Part shown: in pieces, positions 1 through 6,321 of the stretch
Layout of the letters: each line of letters opens with the position of its first letter
Position numbering within the stretch: the first letter of the stretch is position 1
Origin: Bryobacteraceae bacterium
GTDB taxonomy: Bacteria > Acidobacteriota > Terriglobia > Bryobacterales > Bryobacteraceae
NCBI GenBank assembly: GCA_030039005.1
Contig: JASHQT010000403.1
Span: forward strand, 1-6,321
DNA: 6,321 nt
Direction: 5' to 3'
Program-made: the position numbers and the translations under genes
The notes under the pieces: model-generated
What the model saw: only the letters and a program-made list of their open reading frames with translations
Told to the model about the DNA's origin: nothing
Databases searched by the model: none

Positions 1-1
1 C

Positions 2-754
2 CGGTTCAGTACCGGAGCGATCGCCGAACAGGATCTGCTGCGAGTCCGGCTGGAGGGCGAGCGCCTGAAGATCGCAGCTGACCTCGCCCTACTCGACCTG
101 AACCGCGCGCGCATGGAACTTCTAAGGGAAATGGGCCGGACGGAGTTCACCGAAGTGGTTTTAACGGAGCCGCTCGCGCCCGGCTCTACGTTTGTCCCCG
201 CGGGCATGGAACAGGCGCTGGCACAGCGCAAAGAGATCCGGGCGGCGCGCGCGGCGCTGGAACAAGCCATGGCCAATGTCAGGCTGCAAGAAGTGAATGC
301 GCGTCCAGACTTGAACGTCACTTATGGCTACAAACGAACCGAATTGCCCGACACTATTTACGGCGTGAACACGGCGATCGTCTCGGCGCGGATTACTCTT
401 CCGGTGACGGACAAGAATCAAGGTAACCGCATTGCGGCCGAGGCCGAGGTTCGCCGCGATCAACACCTGCTGGAAGCCGCGCAGACGGAGGTCCGTGCGG
501 ATTACACTGAGGCGCTTCAGGAGTACGAAATGCGACGCACGGAGTTGGTCCAAGCCCTGGAACCTTTGCGCGACCATGCTGCTGATATCGCAAAGATCGC
601 TGCCGCGGCCTACGCGGAAGGCGGCACTGACCTGCTTCGTTTGCTCGATGCCCAGCGGGCGAGGCTCGATGCCCAACTGGCCTGGGCGCGCGGAATGGCG
701 GATTACCGGCAAAGTGTTGTGAAGCTCGAAGCAGCCGAGGGGGTGAACCCGTGA
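2..754 (+). CDS. czcC: TolC-family outer-membrane efflux channel, CzcC/CusC type (3' part only)
   Basis: The frame is open from the first bases of the window, so the gene starts upstream; about 250 C-terminal residues are visible of the usual 400-450. The visible part matches the second half of a TolC/OEP (PF02321-like) protein: long amphipathic helices rich in Ala, Glu, Arg and Gln (for example AIAEQDLLRVRLEGERLKIA at the start and QALAQRKEIRAARAALEQAM in the middle), the typical strand region beginning RPDLNVTYGYKR, and a final helical pair ending LLDAQRARLDAQLAWA and YRQSVVKLEAAEG. Proteins of this family form the trimeric channel through the outer membrane and periplasm of tripartite efflux pumps. 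The stop codon overlaps the start of the adaptor gene by four bases, and the pump gene follows, so it is the outer-membrane component of this metal-efflux operon. The family call is firm; the czcC name rests on the neighbours. The signal peptide cannot be seen. Confidence 0.88.
   Translation, partial: RFSTGAIAEQDLLRVRLEGERLKIAADLALLDLNRARMELLREMGRTEFTEVVLTEPLAPGSTFVPAGMEQALAQRKEIRAARAALEQAMANVRLQEVNARPDLNVTYGYKRTELPDTIYGVNTAIVSARITLPVTDKNQGNRIAAEAEVRRDQHLLEAAQTEVRADYTEALQEYEMRRTELVQALEPLRDHAADIAKIAAAAYAEGGTDLLRLLDAQRARLDAQLAWARGMADYRQSVVKLEAAEGVNP
737..743 (+). promoter_or_regulatory. Shine-Dalgarno sequence supporting the GTG start of the adaptor gene
   Basis: GAGGGGG lies seven bases before the GTG at 751. 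It is inside the last codons of the channel gene and supports GTG as the true start of the adaptor gene. The start overlaps the upstream stop codon as GTGA, the classic arrangement for translational coupling. Confidence 0.7.
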
Positions 755-1953
755 AGACGAGTGCCCTGATTCTCTTATTCGCAAGTTTGTGTGTCGTGAG
801 CTGCAATCGGACGGGCGCTTCCACCGAAGCCGCTGCTCCAACGGCTGAGAAAGCCTCCAAGGATGAGGTCATTCTGTCGCCCGAGCAGCAGGCTGAGGCA
901 AAGGTGAACACTGAGCCCGCGACGCTTTCTAATGCGCCTGAAATGCTAACCGTGAAAGGCCACATCGCACTCGACGACGATCGGACTTGGCGTGTGGGCG
1001 TGCGCACCATCGGTTCGGTCACCAAGGTCTATGCGAACCTCGGCGATCACGTTCGCAAAGGCGAGATCCTGGCCCGTTATCACGCAGATGAGGTTCGCGA
1101 TTCCCGCGCGCAGTATCGCACTACGCTGGCCGAGCTGGATCGGGCCAAAGCGGCGGTGGTGCAAGCCGACCGCAGTTACAAGCGCGCGCAGCGCTTACTC
1201 GAGTTAAAAGCGGGCTCGGTTCAACAAGTGGAGCAGGCGCAGCAGGATTTGCTGACCGCACAAGTGGCCGTAAGGAAGGCCGAGATCGAAGTGGATCGAG
1301 GTAAGGATCTGCTCGAAGACGACCTCAAGGTTCCGGCCGACCCGGCTCCGAGTCGAACCGATGAAACCGAAGACGAGGTGCCGATCCTGGCGCCCGGCGA
1401 TGGATACGTCATCGAGAAGAACATCACGCTCATGAAGACTGTGGATCTGTCGAGCGTCACATACGTGATCGGCGATCTATCGAGAGTCTGGATGCTCGCA
1501 TCAGTCCGCCAAGATGATCTCGCAAAGCTTCGCATGGGCCAACCCGCGTTCGTCACATTTCCTGGACAGGATGGCGTGCGAATCGCTGGGCGGCTCACCA
1601 ATTTAGGCCAGGAGTTCGACCCCAGCACGCGCGTGATGCAGGTGCGGGTCGATCTGCCAAATGCCGGGAATCGTCTTCGTCCGGAGATGCTGGCTAACGC
1701 CGAATTTCCCATCGGCGAAGGCAAGCCGGTGCTGCTTGTGCCATCCGGCGCGCTGCAACAGATCAGCGGCATTGATGTGGTTTTCGTGCGGACGGCGGCC
1801 AACAAGTTTGTCGCGCGGCCGGTACGCGTCGGCGAAGCGGCGAACGGCAAGGTGCCAGTGTTCGAGGGCATCCAGGCCGGTGATCCCATCGCCGTGGGAG
1901 GCAGTTTCATTCTGAAATCGCAGCTTCTGCGATCTGAATTGGAGAGCGAATAG
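751..1953 (+). CDS. czcB: Periplasmic adaptor (membrane fusion) lipoprotein of heavy-metal RND efflux pump, CzcB/CusB type
   Basis: This 400-residue adaptor would bridge the inner-membrane pump and the outer-membrane channel. Residues 1-17 form a lipoprotein signal peptide ending in the lipobox VVSC, with Cys18 as the likely lipidated residue. A low-complexity Ala/Thr/Glu linker follows. Residues about 87-110 (IGSVTKVYANLGDHVRKGEI) are the first half of the biotinyl-lipoyl-like domain. Residues about 113-190 are a Gln/Ala/Arg/Glu-rich alpha-helical hairpin, and about 211-230 (ILAPGDGYVIEKN) the second lipoyl half. The beta-barrel domain follows with the family segment LSRVWMLASVRQDDLAKLRM at about 243-262, then a membrane-proximal domain to the end. 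The acidic linker at 189-209 (DETEDE) between hairpin and lipoyl half is a small peculiarity. No N-terminal metal-binding (HMBD/YHS-like) domain or His-rich stretch is present. The GTG start is backed by a Shine-Dalgarno sequence and by the signal peptide beginning directly at it. The gene ends two bases before the pump gene. Confidence 0.92.
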   Translation: MKTSALILLFASLCVVSCNRTGASTEAAAPTAEKASKDEVILSPEQQAEAKVNTEPATLSNAPEMLTVKGHIALDDDRTWRVGVRTIGSVTKVYANLGDHVRKGEILARYHADEVRDSRAQYRTTLAELDRAKAAVVQADRSYKRAQRLLELKAGSVQQVEQAQQDLLTAQVAVRKAEIEVDRGKDLLEDDLKVPADPAPSRTDETEDEVPILAPGDGYVIEKNITLMKTVDLSSVTYVIGDLSRVWMLASVRQDDLAKLRMGQPAFVTFPGQDGVRIAGRLTNLGQEFDPSTRVMQVRVDLPNAGNRLRPEMLANAEFPIGEGKPVLLVPSGALQQISGIDVVFVRTAANKFVARPVRVGEAANGKVPVFEGIQAGDPIAVGGSFILKSQLLRSELESE

Positions 1954-1955
1954 TC

Positions 1956-4900
1956 ATGCTGAATCGCATCATCGATCTGACTCTTCGATATCCGTGGCTC
2001 ACTTTCCTCGGAATTCTTGCGCTGCTCGCTGGGGGCGGCTACGCGCTGTACACGATCCCGGTGGAGGCGTTCCCCGACTTAACCAACAACCAGGTGGTTG
2101 TTGTGACGGATGCGCCGTCACTGCCTCCTACCGAAGTGGAGCAGTTGGTTACCTACCCCATCGAGCGCGCCATGCTCGGTTTGCCGAACAAAGAAGAGGT
2201 CCGTTCGCTTTCGAAGCTCGGGCTCTCCATGGTGACAATTGTTTTCGACGATTCGGTGGCACTATACTTTGCGCGGCAACTGGTCGCAGAACGCCTCCAG
2301 CAGATTTCGTCGTCACTTCCACGCGGTATTCAGCCTACTCTCGGCCTTCCCGCGACTGCTTTCGGCGAGCTGTACCAGTACACGCTATCGGGTCCCATGA
2401 GCCCGATGGATTTGAAGGACCTGCATGAGTGGGTCATCAAGCCGCAGTTGCGCACGCTTCCCGGCGTAAGTGAAATCAACGCCTGGGGCGGTCAGACGAA
2501 GCAGTTTCAGATCGTGGCCGACCCGGCACTGCTCGAGCAATACGGCCTGACGCTGCACGACGTGGAAACGCGCGTCCAGGAAAACAACACCAACTTCGGT
2601 GGCGGTTACATCGAACATGCCGCCGAGCAATACACGCTGCTTGGAAACGGGCGTGCTGTGACCACCCAGGATCTGGGCAACATCGTTCTGACCGCCAAGG
2701 ATGGTACGCCGGTTTTGCTGCGGGATGTGGCCCAAGTGCGCATCGGCGCCGCACCTCCCCAAGGCGCTACCTTGCGGAACGGCGAAACGGTTTCGGGCAT
2801 GGTGATCATGCTCAAGGGAGAGAACGGCAAGAAGCTGATCGAACGCGTCAAGGAGCGCATCGCGAGTCTTCGCTTGCCGCCCGGCGTCAAGCTGGTTCCG
2901 TTCTACGATCAATCGTTTGTGATTGACGGCACGATCCACACGGTGGAGAAAAATCTCTCGGAAGGCTTCGTGCTCGTCGCCGTGATTCTCTTGTTGTTCC
3001 TTGGCAATTTCCGCGCGGCGCTGATTACGGCGGCGATCATTCCGTTTTCGATGCTCATCAGTTTCCTGGGCATGCGTTTATTCGGCATCAGCGCAAACCT
3101 GATGAGCCTGGGCGCTATAGACTTCGGCATGATCGTCGACGGCGCCGTGGTGATGATGGAAAATTCCGTACACCGGTTGGAAAAGCGGCGCGGCATGGAA
3201 TCGCCGCTCGAATCTGTCCGGCAGGCCGCTCACGAAGTGGCGCGGCCCATGACGTTCGCAGTCGTAATCATCATTGCCGTCTACCTTCCAATCCTGTTCC
3301 TGCAAGGTATGGAAGGACGCATGTTCCGGCCCATGGCCATCACGGTGTGCGCGGCGCTGCTCGGTTCGCTGGTGCTGGCGCTCACGATGATTCCGCTACT
3401 CACAGCTTTCGCGTTTCGCCGCGGGGTGAGCAATGCGGGCCCGTCCAAGAAATCCTGGATGGAGGCGCTTGGCGGAGTCTACGCGCGCGTGCTCGAAGTC
3501 GCCATCCGGTTCCGTTGGATGACTGTGGGAGTCTCCGTGATCGTCCTGGGCATTGCGGTTGGGTCGCTCTACTTCATCGGAACCGAGTTCATGCCCAAGC
3601 TCGACGAGGGCTCCATCCTGGTGGAAACGCGAAAACTGCCGGGAGTTTCGCTGACCGAATCGATCGAAATCAGCAAGCGCATCGAACAACGGCTGCGAAA
3701 GTTCCCAGAGATTGCCGATGTCGTGATCAAGATTGGAAGGCCGGATTTCGCTACCGAAGCCATGGGCATCAACGAAGGCGATACGTACTTACTTCTTCGC
3801 CCCATGGACACATGGACGCGCTTCCACAGTAAAGAGGAGCTCATCTCAGCGGTCTCGAAGGAGCTGGATAAAGAACCCGGAATCGTTTACGACTTCACGC
3901 AGCCCATGGCGATGCGCATCGACGAAACGATTTCCGGTGTCAAGGCCGATCTTGCCATCAAGGTATTTGGTGACGATTTCGCGACGCTCGATGCGATCGG
4001 GCAAAAAGTCCTGCGCGAAGTCTCCAGCGTCCGTGGCGCGGCCGAGCCACAGATGGAAGTCACCTCGGGCGTCGCCGAATTAACCGTTCAAGTGGACCGC
4101 TCGGCGCTAGCGCGTTACGGCATGGATGTCTCCGACGTGGAACAGGCGGTCGCGAGCGGAGGCTCCGGCGACATCATCTCCGAAGTGCTCGACGGTCAAA
4201 AGCGCTACACGGTCGCGCTGCGGGTTCCTGAACGTTACCGAACCGACCCGGATGCGATGCGCAAGATCCCCTTGCGCGCTCCAGGCGGCGAGCAGGTCAT
4301 GTTGGAGCAAGTAGCGCACGTGGACGTGCGGCGGGGGCCGGAACTCATCAATCGCGAAGATGGACAGCGGCGCATCGTCGTCATGTCGAACGTTCGAGGC
4401 CGCGACCTGGGAAGCTTCGTCGCCGAAGTCCGGTCGAAGATCGATCGCAACGTGGCGCTTCCCACCGGCTACTTTATCGAATATAGCGGCCAATTCGAGA
4501 ATCAGGAGCGGGCAACCAGACGCCTATTGTTGATTGTGCCGTTGGCGATCGCGCTGATCTTCGTGCTGCTTTACCTGACGTTCACGTCGGCAAAGCTGGC
4601 ACTACTGGTTGTGGCTAACGTGCCTTTCGCGCTGGTGGGCGGGATCGCGGCGCTCTGGGTCCGCGGCATGAACCTCAACCTCTCGGCTTCGATCGGGTTC
4701 ATTGCCCTGTTTGGTGTCGCGATGTTAAACGGTGTAGTACTGGTCAGTTCCATTCGGCAACTGCATCAAAGCGGCATGGCGTTTCACCATGCGGTGATCT
4801 CCGGCGCGCGCCGCCGTCTTCGCCCGGTGCTGATGACCGCGTTCGTGGCCAGCTTCGGATTTATACCCATGGCGCTGGCCACGTCGACCGGCGCCGAAGT

Positions 4901-5063
4901 CCAAAGACCGCTCGCCAGCGTCGTCATCGGGGGACTGTTCAGTTCTACGATGCTCACTCTATTCCTGTTGCCGGTCCTTTATTGGTGGGTCGGGGAGGCG
5001 AAGGACGCGGATGGCACGCACGCTACTGCCGACGAGGAAAAACTGGCCCCGGCGGACGCATAG
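1956..5063 (+). CDS. czcA: Heavy-metal RND efflux pump, inner-membrane proton/cation antiporter, CzcA type
   Basis: At 1035 residues this is a full-length HME-RND pump, the energy-coupling part of the tripartite complex. The N-terminus (LTLRYPWLTFLGI) is the usual cytoplasmic start followed by TM1 at about 14-32. A periplasmic porter domain follows (PVEAFPDLTNNQVVVVTDAP, typical of CzcA/CusA). TM2-TM6 lie at about 336-487 and TM7 at about 520-541. The second porter domain spans about 542-855 and TM8-TM12 about 856-1011. TM4 carries DFGMIVDGAVVMMEN, with Asp389, Asp395 and Glu402 spaced as the essential Asp402/Asp408/Glu415 of Cupriavidus CzcA. This is the signature of divalent-cation pumps rather than of Cu/Ag pumps. 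Other family marks are FMPKLDEGSILVE (545-557), YSGQFENQERA (843-853) and GAEVQRPLASVVIGG (979-993). ATG 1956 follows the adaptor stop by two bases, with GGAGAG at 1941-1946 as ribosome binding site. The short C-terminal tail is acidic/Ala-rich without a His cluster. The exact metal (Zn, Co, Cd, Ni) cannot be read from the sequence. Confidence 0.95.
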   Translation: MLNRIIDLTLRYPWLTFLGILALLAGGGYALYTIPVEAFPDLTNNQVVVVTDAPSLPPTEVEQLVTYPIERAMLGLPNKEEVRSLSKLGLSMVTIVFDDSVALYFARQLVAERLQQISSSLPRGIQPTLGLPATAFGELYQYTLSGPMSPMDLKDLHEWVIKPQLRTLPGVSEINAWGGQTKQFQIVADPALLEQYGLTLHDVETRVQENNTNFGGGYIEHAAEQYTLLGNGRAVTTQDLGNIVLTAKDGTPVLLRDVAQVRIGAAPPQGATLRNGETVSGMVIMLKGENGKKLIERVKERIASLRLPPGVKLVPFYDQSFVIDGTIHTVEKNLSEGFVLVAVILLLFLGNFRAALITAAIIPFSMLISFLGMRLFGISANLMSLGAIDFGMIVDGAVVMMENSVHRLEKRRGMESPLESVRQAAHEVARPMTFAVVIIIAVYLPILFLQGMEGRMFRPMAITVCAALLGSLVLALTMIPLLTAFAFRRGVSNAGPSKKSWMEALGGVYARVLEVAIRFRWMTVGVSVIVLGIAVGSLYFIGTEFMPKLDEGSILVETRKLPGVSLTESIEISKRIEQRLRKFPEIADVVIKIGRPDFATEAMGINEGDTYLLLRPMDTWTRFHSKEELISAVSKELDKEPGIVYDFTQPMAMRIDETISGVKADLAIKVFGDDFATLDAIGQKVLREVSSVRGAAEPQMEVTSGVAELTVQVDRSALARYGMDVSDVEQAVASGGSGDIISEVLDGQKRYTVALRVPERYRTDPDAMRKIPLRAPGGEQVMLEQVAHVDVRRGPELINREDGQRRIVVMSNVRGRDLGSFVAEVRSKIDRNVALPTGYFIEYSGQFENQERATRRLLLIVPLAIALIFVLLYLTFTSAKLALLVVANVPFALVGGIAALWVRGMNLNLSASIGFIALFGVAMLNGVVLVSSIRQLHQSGMAFHHAVISGARRRLRPVLMTAFVASFGFIPMALATSTGAEVQRPLASVVIGGLFSSTMLTLFLLPVLYWWVGEAKDADGTHATADEEKLAPADA

Positions 5064-5088
5064 TCAGGAGCGAATTTGGGGCATGATT

Positions 5089-5592
5089 CTATAAGTCGTA
5101 GCCGGGCATGTAGGCAATCGCCCGGCCTGCGGCGATGATCGCGATCCAAAATACGAGTGACAGCAAACCCGCGAATCGGGCGCGAAGCGGAGCTGTAGGA
5201 GCGTCATCCCAGCTGGAGACGTTTCGATAGATCATCCGGTGGAAAACAATTGCGTTCGTTCCAACTAGAGCGAGAACCACGAGCTTGATCCGGAAGGCGG
5301 GATTGTAATACATCTTGACGGCTTCTGAGGAGAAAAGGATTAGACCACTGAAAAACATCACCACAAATCCCCACCGGCTCAGCGGAGCGATACGCGACGT
5401 AATCTCAGAAACCCGCAAGCCACGCAAACCTAAACCAAGAAGCCGAAGATCCACCATGATAATGGTGCCCGCCACGAAGACAATTCCCAAGGTGTGGATC
5501 GCATCGAGCGCCTGGAACAGCCAATGAGACTGACGTATCGTTGCGCTGAGTTGCGTGTTGTCGAGCCAGCGGCAGAAGGCTAATAATTGCAC
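5089..5592 (-). CDS. Small four-helix integral membrane protein, resembles DUF6644 family, function unknown
   Basis: The protein has 167 residues when started at the GTG at 5592-5590. I see four hydrophobic segments at about 25-54, 69-91, 98-121 and 138-161. The first contains LFQALDAIHTLGIVFVAG followed by the VDLRLLGLGL strip, a pattern I recall from DUF6644-type proteins. Histidines at 23, 33 and 118 lie in or next to membrane segments and could bind haem or metal, as in other small four-helix membrane proteins; that is inference. The frame stays open 13 codons further to a TTG at 5631, but the GTG has GGGGGAG six bases upstream, and the resulting N-terminus, LLAFCRWLDNTQLSATIRQS, is what I expect for the family. 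The gene is convergent with the metal pump gene, with 25 bases between the stop codons, so it is not part of that operon. A role in metal handling is not shown. No signal peptide is needed for such a protein. Confidence 0.8.
   Translation of the reverse strand: MQLLAFCRWLDNTQLSATIRQSHWLFQALDAIHTLGIVFVAGTIIMVDLRLLGLGLRGLRVSEITSRIAPLSRWGFVVMFFSGLILFSSEAVKMYYNPAFRIKLVVLALVGTNAIVFHRMIYRNVSSWDDAPTAPLRARFAGLLSLVFWIAIIAAGRAIAYMPGYDL
5101..5126. repeat. GC-rich inverted repeat at the convergent gene ends
   Basis: GCCGGGC (5101-5107) and GCCCGGC (5120-5126) are perfect complements separated by 12 bases. The hairpin lies 38 bases after the pump stop codon, inside the last codons of the convergent membrane protein gene. 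It could help end the pump transcript, but there is no T-run after it on either strand, so it is not a canonical intrinsic terminator. It may also be chance in GC-rich coding sequence. Confidence 0.3.
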
Positions 5593-5874
5593 TGTTGACT
5601 CCCCCAGACCCCATTGAGAACTTTCCAGCAACGCGAGGGAACGTTCATCTTTCCGGCTATCTTGCCCAACCTACCCATGAAATCTTCCACCAAGATCGAT
5701 GGGCTCGGCGCGACGGTCTTAAAGACCTCAGCCGGAGTCTGCCCTTTCACGCCTGTTGGGGCGCTCGCCGTTAAACCTCCAAGCATGATAATCGCGGATC
5801 TCGAGCACGGGACGACCGTCATTGGGTAGCTCGTATCTGGTTGAGATTATTTGTACAGGGATATGGTAACTGAC
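5593..5874 (-). pseudogene. Possible decayed coding remnant; no intact gene seen
   Basis: This stretch between the membrane protein gene and the DinB leader lacks a convincing gene on either strand. On the minus strand one frame is open from 5874 to a stop at 5728 without an ATG, and reads like ordinary protein (YELPNDGRPVLEIRDYHAW within it). A second minus frame runs from ATG 5822 to 5580 and contains TPAEVFKTVAPS, which loosely recalls the N-terminal region of some trypsin-like serine proteases. Neither has a good ribosome binding site. A plus-strand frame at 5614-5829 starts at TTG, also without such a site. The two minus frames could be pieces of one gene broken by a frameshift, or all of this could be chance. 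I would treat it as non-coding unless homologues are found. Confidence 0.17.
5599..5605 (-). promoter_or_regulatory. Shine-Dalgarno sequence that decides the start of the membrane protein gene
   Basis: Read on the minus strand this is GGGGGAG, followed by six bases and then GTG at 5592-5590. The more distal TTG at 5631 has no comparable site, so the shorter protein is preferred. Confidence 0.65.
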
Positions 5875-5911
5875 TCAAGAGGTCACAAGCGGTCAGTGAC
5901 CGGTAACTCAC
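5865..5911. repeat. Cluster of GGTMAC-like repeats with a 13-bp palindrome, possible operator region
   Basis: GGTAACTGAC (5865-5874) recurs as GGTAACTCAC (5902-5911), nine of ten bases identical. Between them lie GGTCAC (5881-5886) and the perfect odd-length palindrome CGGTCAGTGACCG (5890-5902). The motif GCGGTCA at 5889-5895 appears again at 5975-5981. All of this is 95-140 bases before the DinB-type gene and outside any convincing gene, a place suited to a repressor or activator site. No known regulator is recognised; the regulatory role is inference. Confidence 0.35.
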
Positions 5912-5951
5912 CGCCTACAGCGCGCCCTCAGTAACATTTTCCCTGACCCGG

Positions 5952-5969
5952 CATCCCAGAATCGGGATG
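5952..5969 (+). repeat. Small stem-loop in the leader of the DinB-type gene
   Basis: CATCCC (5952-5957) pairs with GGGATG (5964-5969) around a six-base loop, 36 bases before the start codon. It could be a leader hairpin or a binding site. It has no T-run, so it is not a canonical terminator. It is short enough to be chance. Confidence 0.25.
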
Positions 5970-5993
5970 ATGCGGCGGTCATTGCATTGCCTC

Positions 5994-6001
5994 AGGGGGA
6001 G
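5994..6001 (+). promoter_or_regulatory. Shine-Dalgarno sequence of the DinB-type gene
   Basis: AGGGGGAG ends four bases before ATG 6006. It supports this start, from which a clean signal peptide is read, over the overlapping frame that begins at 5987. Confidence 0.7.
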
Positions 6002-6005
6002 AACC

Positions 6006-6321
6006 ATGAAGACTTCTGCTTTCGCTTTTCTATTAACGATCACCGTTTGCTCGCTGCATGCTCAGAACGGAAAGCCTCAAGGGCTGACGTCGCAGCCCAA
6101 CCAGACCGACAGCGCCATGACCGCCGAGACCCGGCGAGTCTTCCAGTCCGTCGAAATGAACGTCGTCAAGACGGCTCAGGAGATGCCCGAAAGCTCCTAT
6201 ACTTTCACGCCCGTGAAGGGCGTACGGACGTTCGGCGAGACGATGGCACATATCGCTAACGTCCAGGCTACCCTTTGCACCAATATCAACGGAGGCAAAC
6301 TGAATAAAGCGAGTGGGCAGG
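6006..6321 (+). CDS. Exported DinB-superfamily protein (5' part only)
   Basis: The frame begins at ATG 6006 behind a strong ribosome binding site and is still open at the window end, giving 105 residues of a protein usually about 160-190 long. Residues 1-19 form a Sec signal peptide: Lys2, a hydrophobic core (AFAFLLTITV) and likely cleavage after SLHA, before QNG. The mature part shows the DinB/YfiT-like four-helix pattern: a first helix from about 37 to 60 ending AQEMPES, the turn SYTFTPVKGVRTFGE (64-78), and a second helix with TMAHIANVQ, where His82 fits the first ligand of the metal-binding His triad. The other two histidines would lie beyond the window. Secreted DinB-like proteins are common in Acidobacteriota; their substrate is not known, and the cytoplasmic relatives include thiol-dependent transferases. 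It is transcribed away from the neighbouring membrane protein gene. No evidence links it to the metal-efflux operon. Confidence 0.85.
   Translation, partial: MKTSAFAFLLTITVCSLHAQNGKPQGLTSQPNQTDSAMTAETRRVFQSVEMNVVKTAQEMPESSYTFTPVKGVRTFGETMAHIANVQATLCTNINGGKLNKASGQ

Noticed and set aside
161..1025. Long minus-strand open frames opposite the channel and adaptor genes
   Set aside because: They are rich in Arg, Pro and Ser, show no recognisable domain, and lie opposite well-supported genes; typical for GC-rich coding sequence.
5614..5829. Plus-strand open frame of 71 codons in the intergenic stretch
   Set aside because: It starts at TTG without a ribosome binding site, and no family is recognised.
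5841..5867. Possible promoter TTGAGA / TATGGT
   Set aside because: The spacing is only 15 bases and the -10 match is poor; not enough to call a promoter.
751..6035. Similar first residues of the adaptor and DinB-type proteins (both begin MKTSA)
   Set aside because: Both are signal peptides, where such similarity arises easily; the rest of the proteins is unrelated.
5987..6259. Open frame of 90 codons overlapping the start of the DinB-type gene
   Set aside because: It lies in another frame of a gene with a clear signal peptide and ribosome binding site, and its Arg/Asp-rich sequence looks like an out-of-frame reading.

Overview
The window reads as ordinary chromosomal sequence from a moderately GC-rich Gram-negative bacterium. 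The secreted DinB-like protein and the small four-helix membrane protein resembling DUF6644 are types I associate with Acidobacteriota (Bryobacterales/Solibacter-like). That assignment is inference from gene content, not from a marker gene.

Positions 2-5063 (+) hold a compact heavy-metal efflux operon of the HME-RND type: the 3' part of a TolC-like outer-membrane channel gene (czcC-type), a lipoprotein periplasmic adaptor (czcB-type) starting at GTG inside the stop codon of the previous gene, and a full-length 1035-residue inner-membrane RND pump (czcA-type). Together they would form a tripartite complex moving metal cations across the envelope at the expense of the proton gradient. Residues of the pump point to divalent cations (Zn/Co/Cd/Ni class) rather than Cu(I)/Ag(I). 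The operon promoter and any metal sensor lie upstream of the window.

Positions 5089-5592 (-) hold a convergent gene for a small integral membrane protein of unknown function. Its start is best placed at an internal GTG with a strong Shine-Dalgarno sequence, 13 codons inside the longest open frame.

Positions 5593-6005 carry no convincing intact gene. The first part (about 5593-5875) may contain a decayed coding remnant on the minus strand. The second part (about 5865-5970) is the leader of the last gene and contains a cluster of GGTMAC-like repeats, a perfect 13-bp palindrome and a small stem-loop.

Positions 6006-6321 (+) hold the 5' part of a gene for an exported DinB-superfamily protein, cut by the window end.

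I found no RNA genes, insertion sequences, CRISPR arrays or phage genes. I see no strong evidence for an undescribed system. The items most worth a second look are the repeat/palindrome cluster ahead of the DinB gene and the possible gene remnant.
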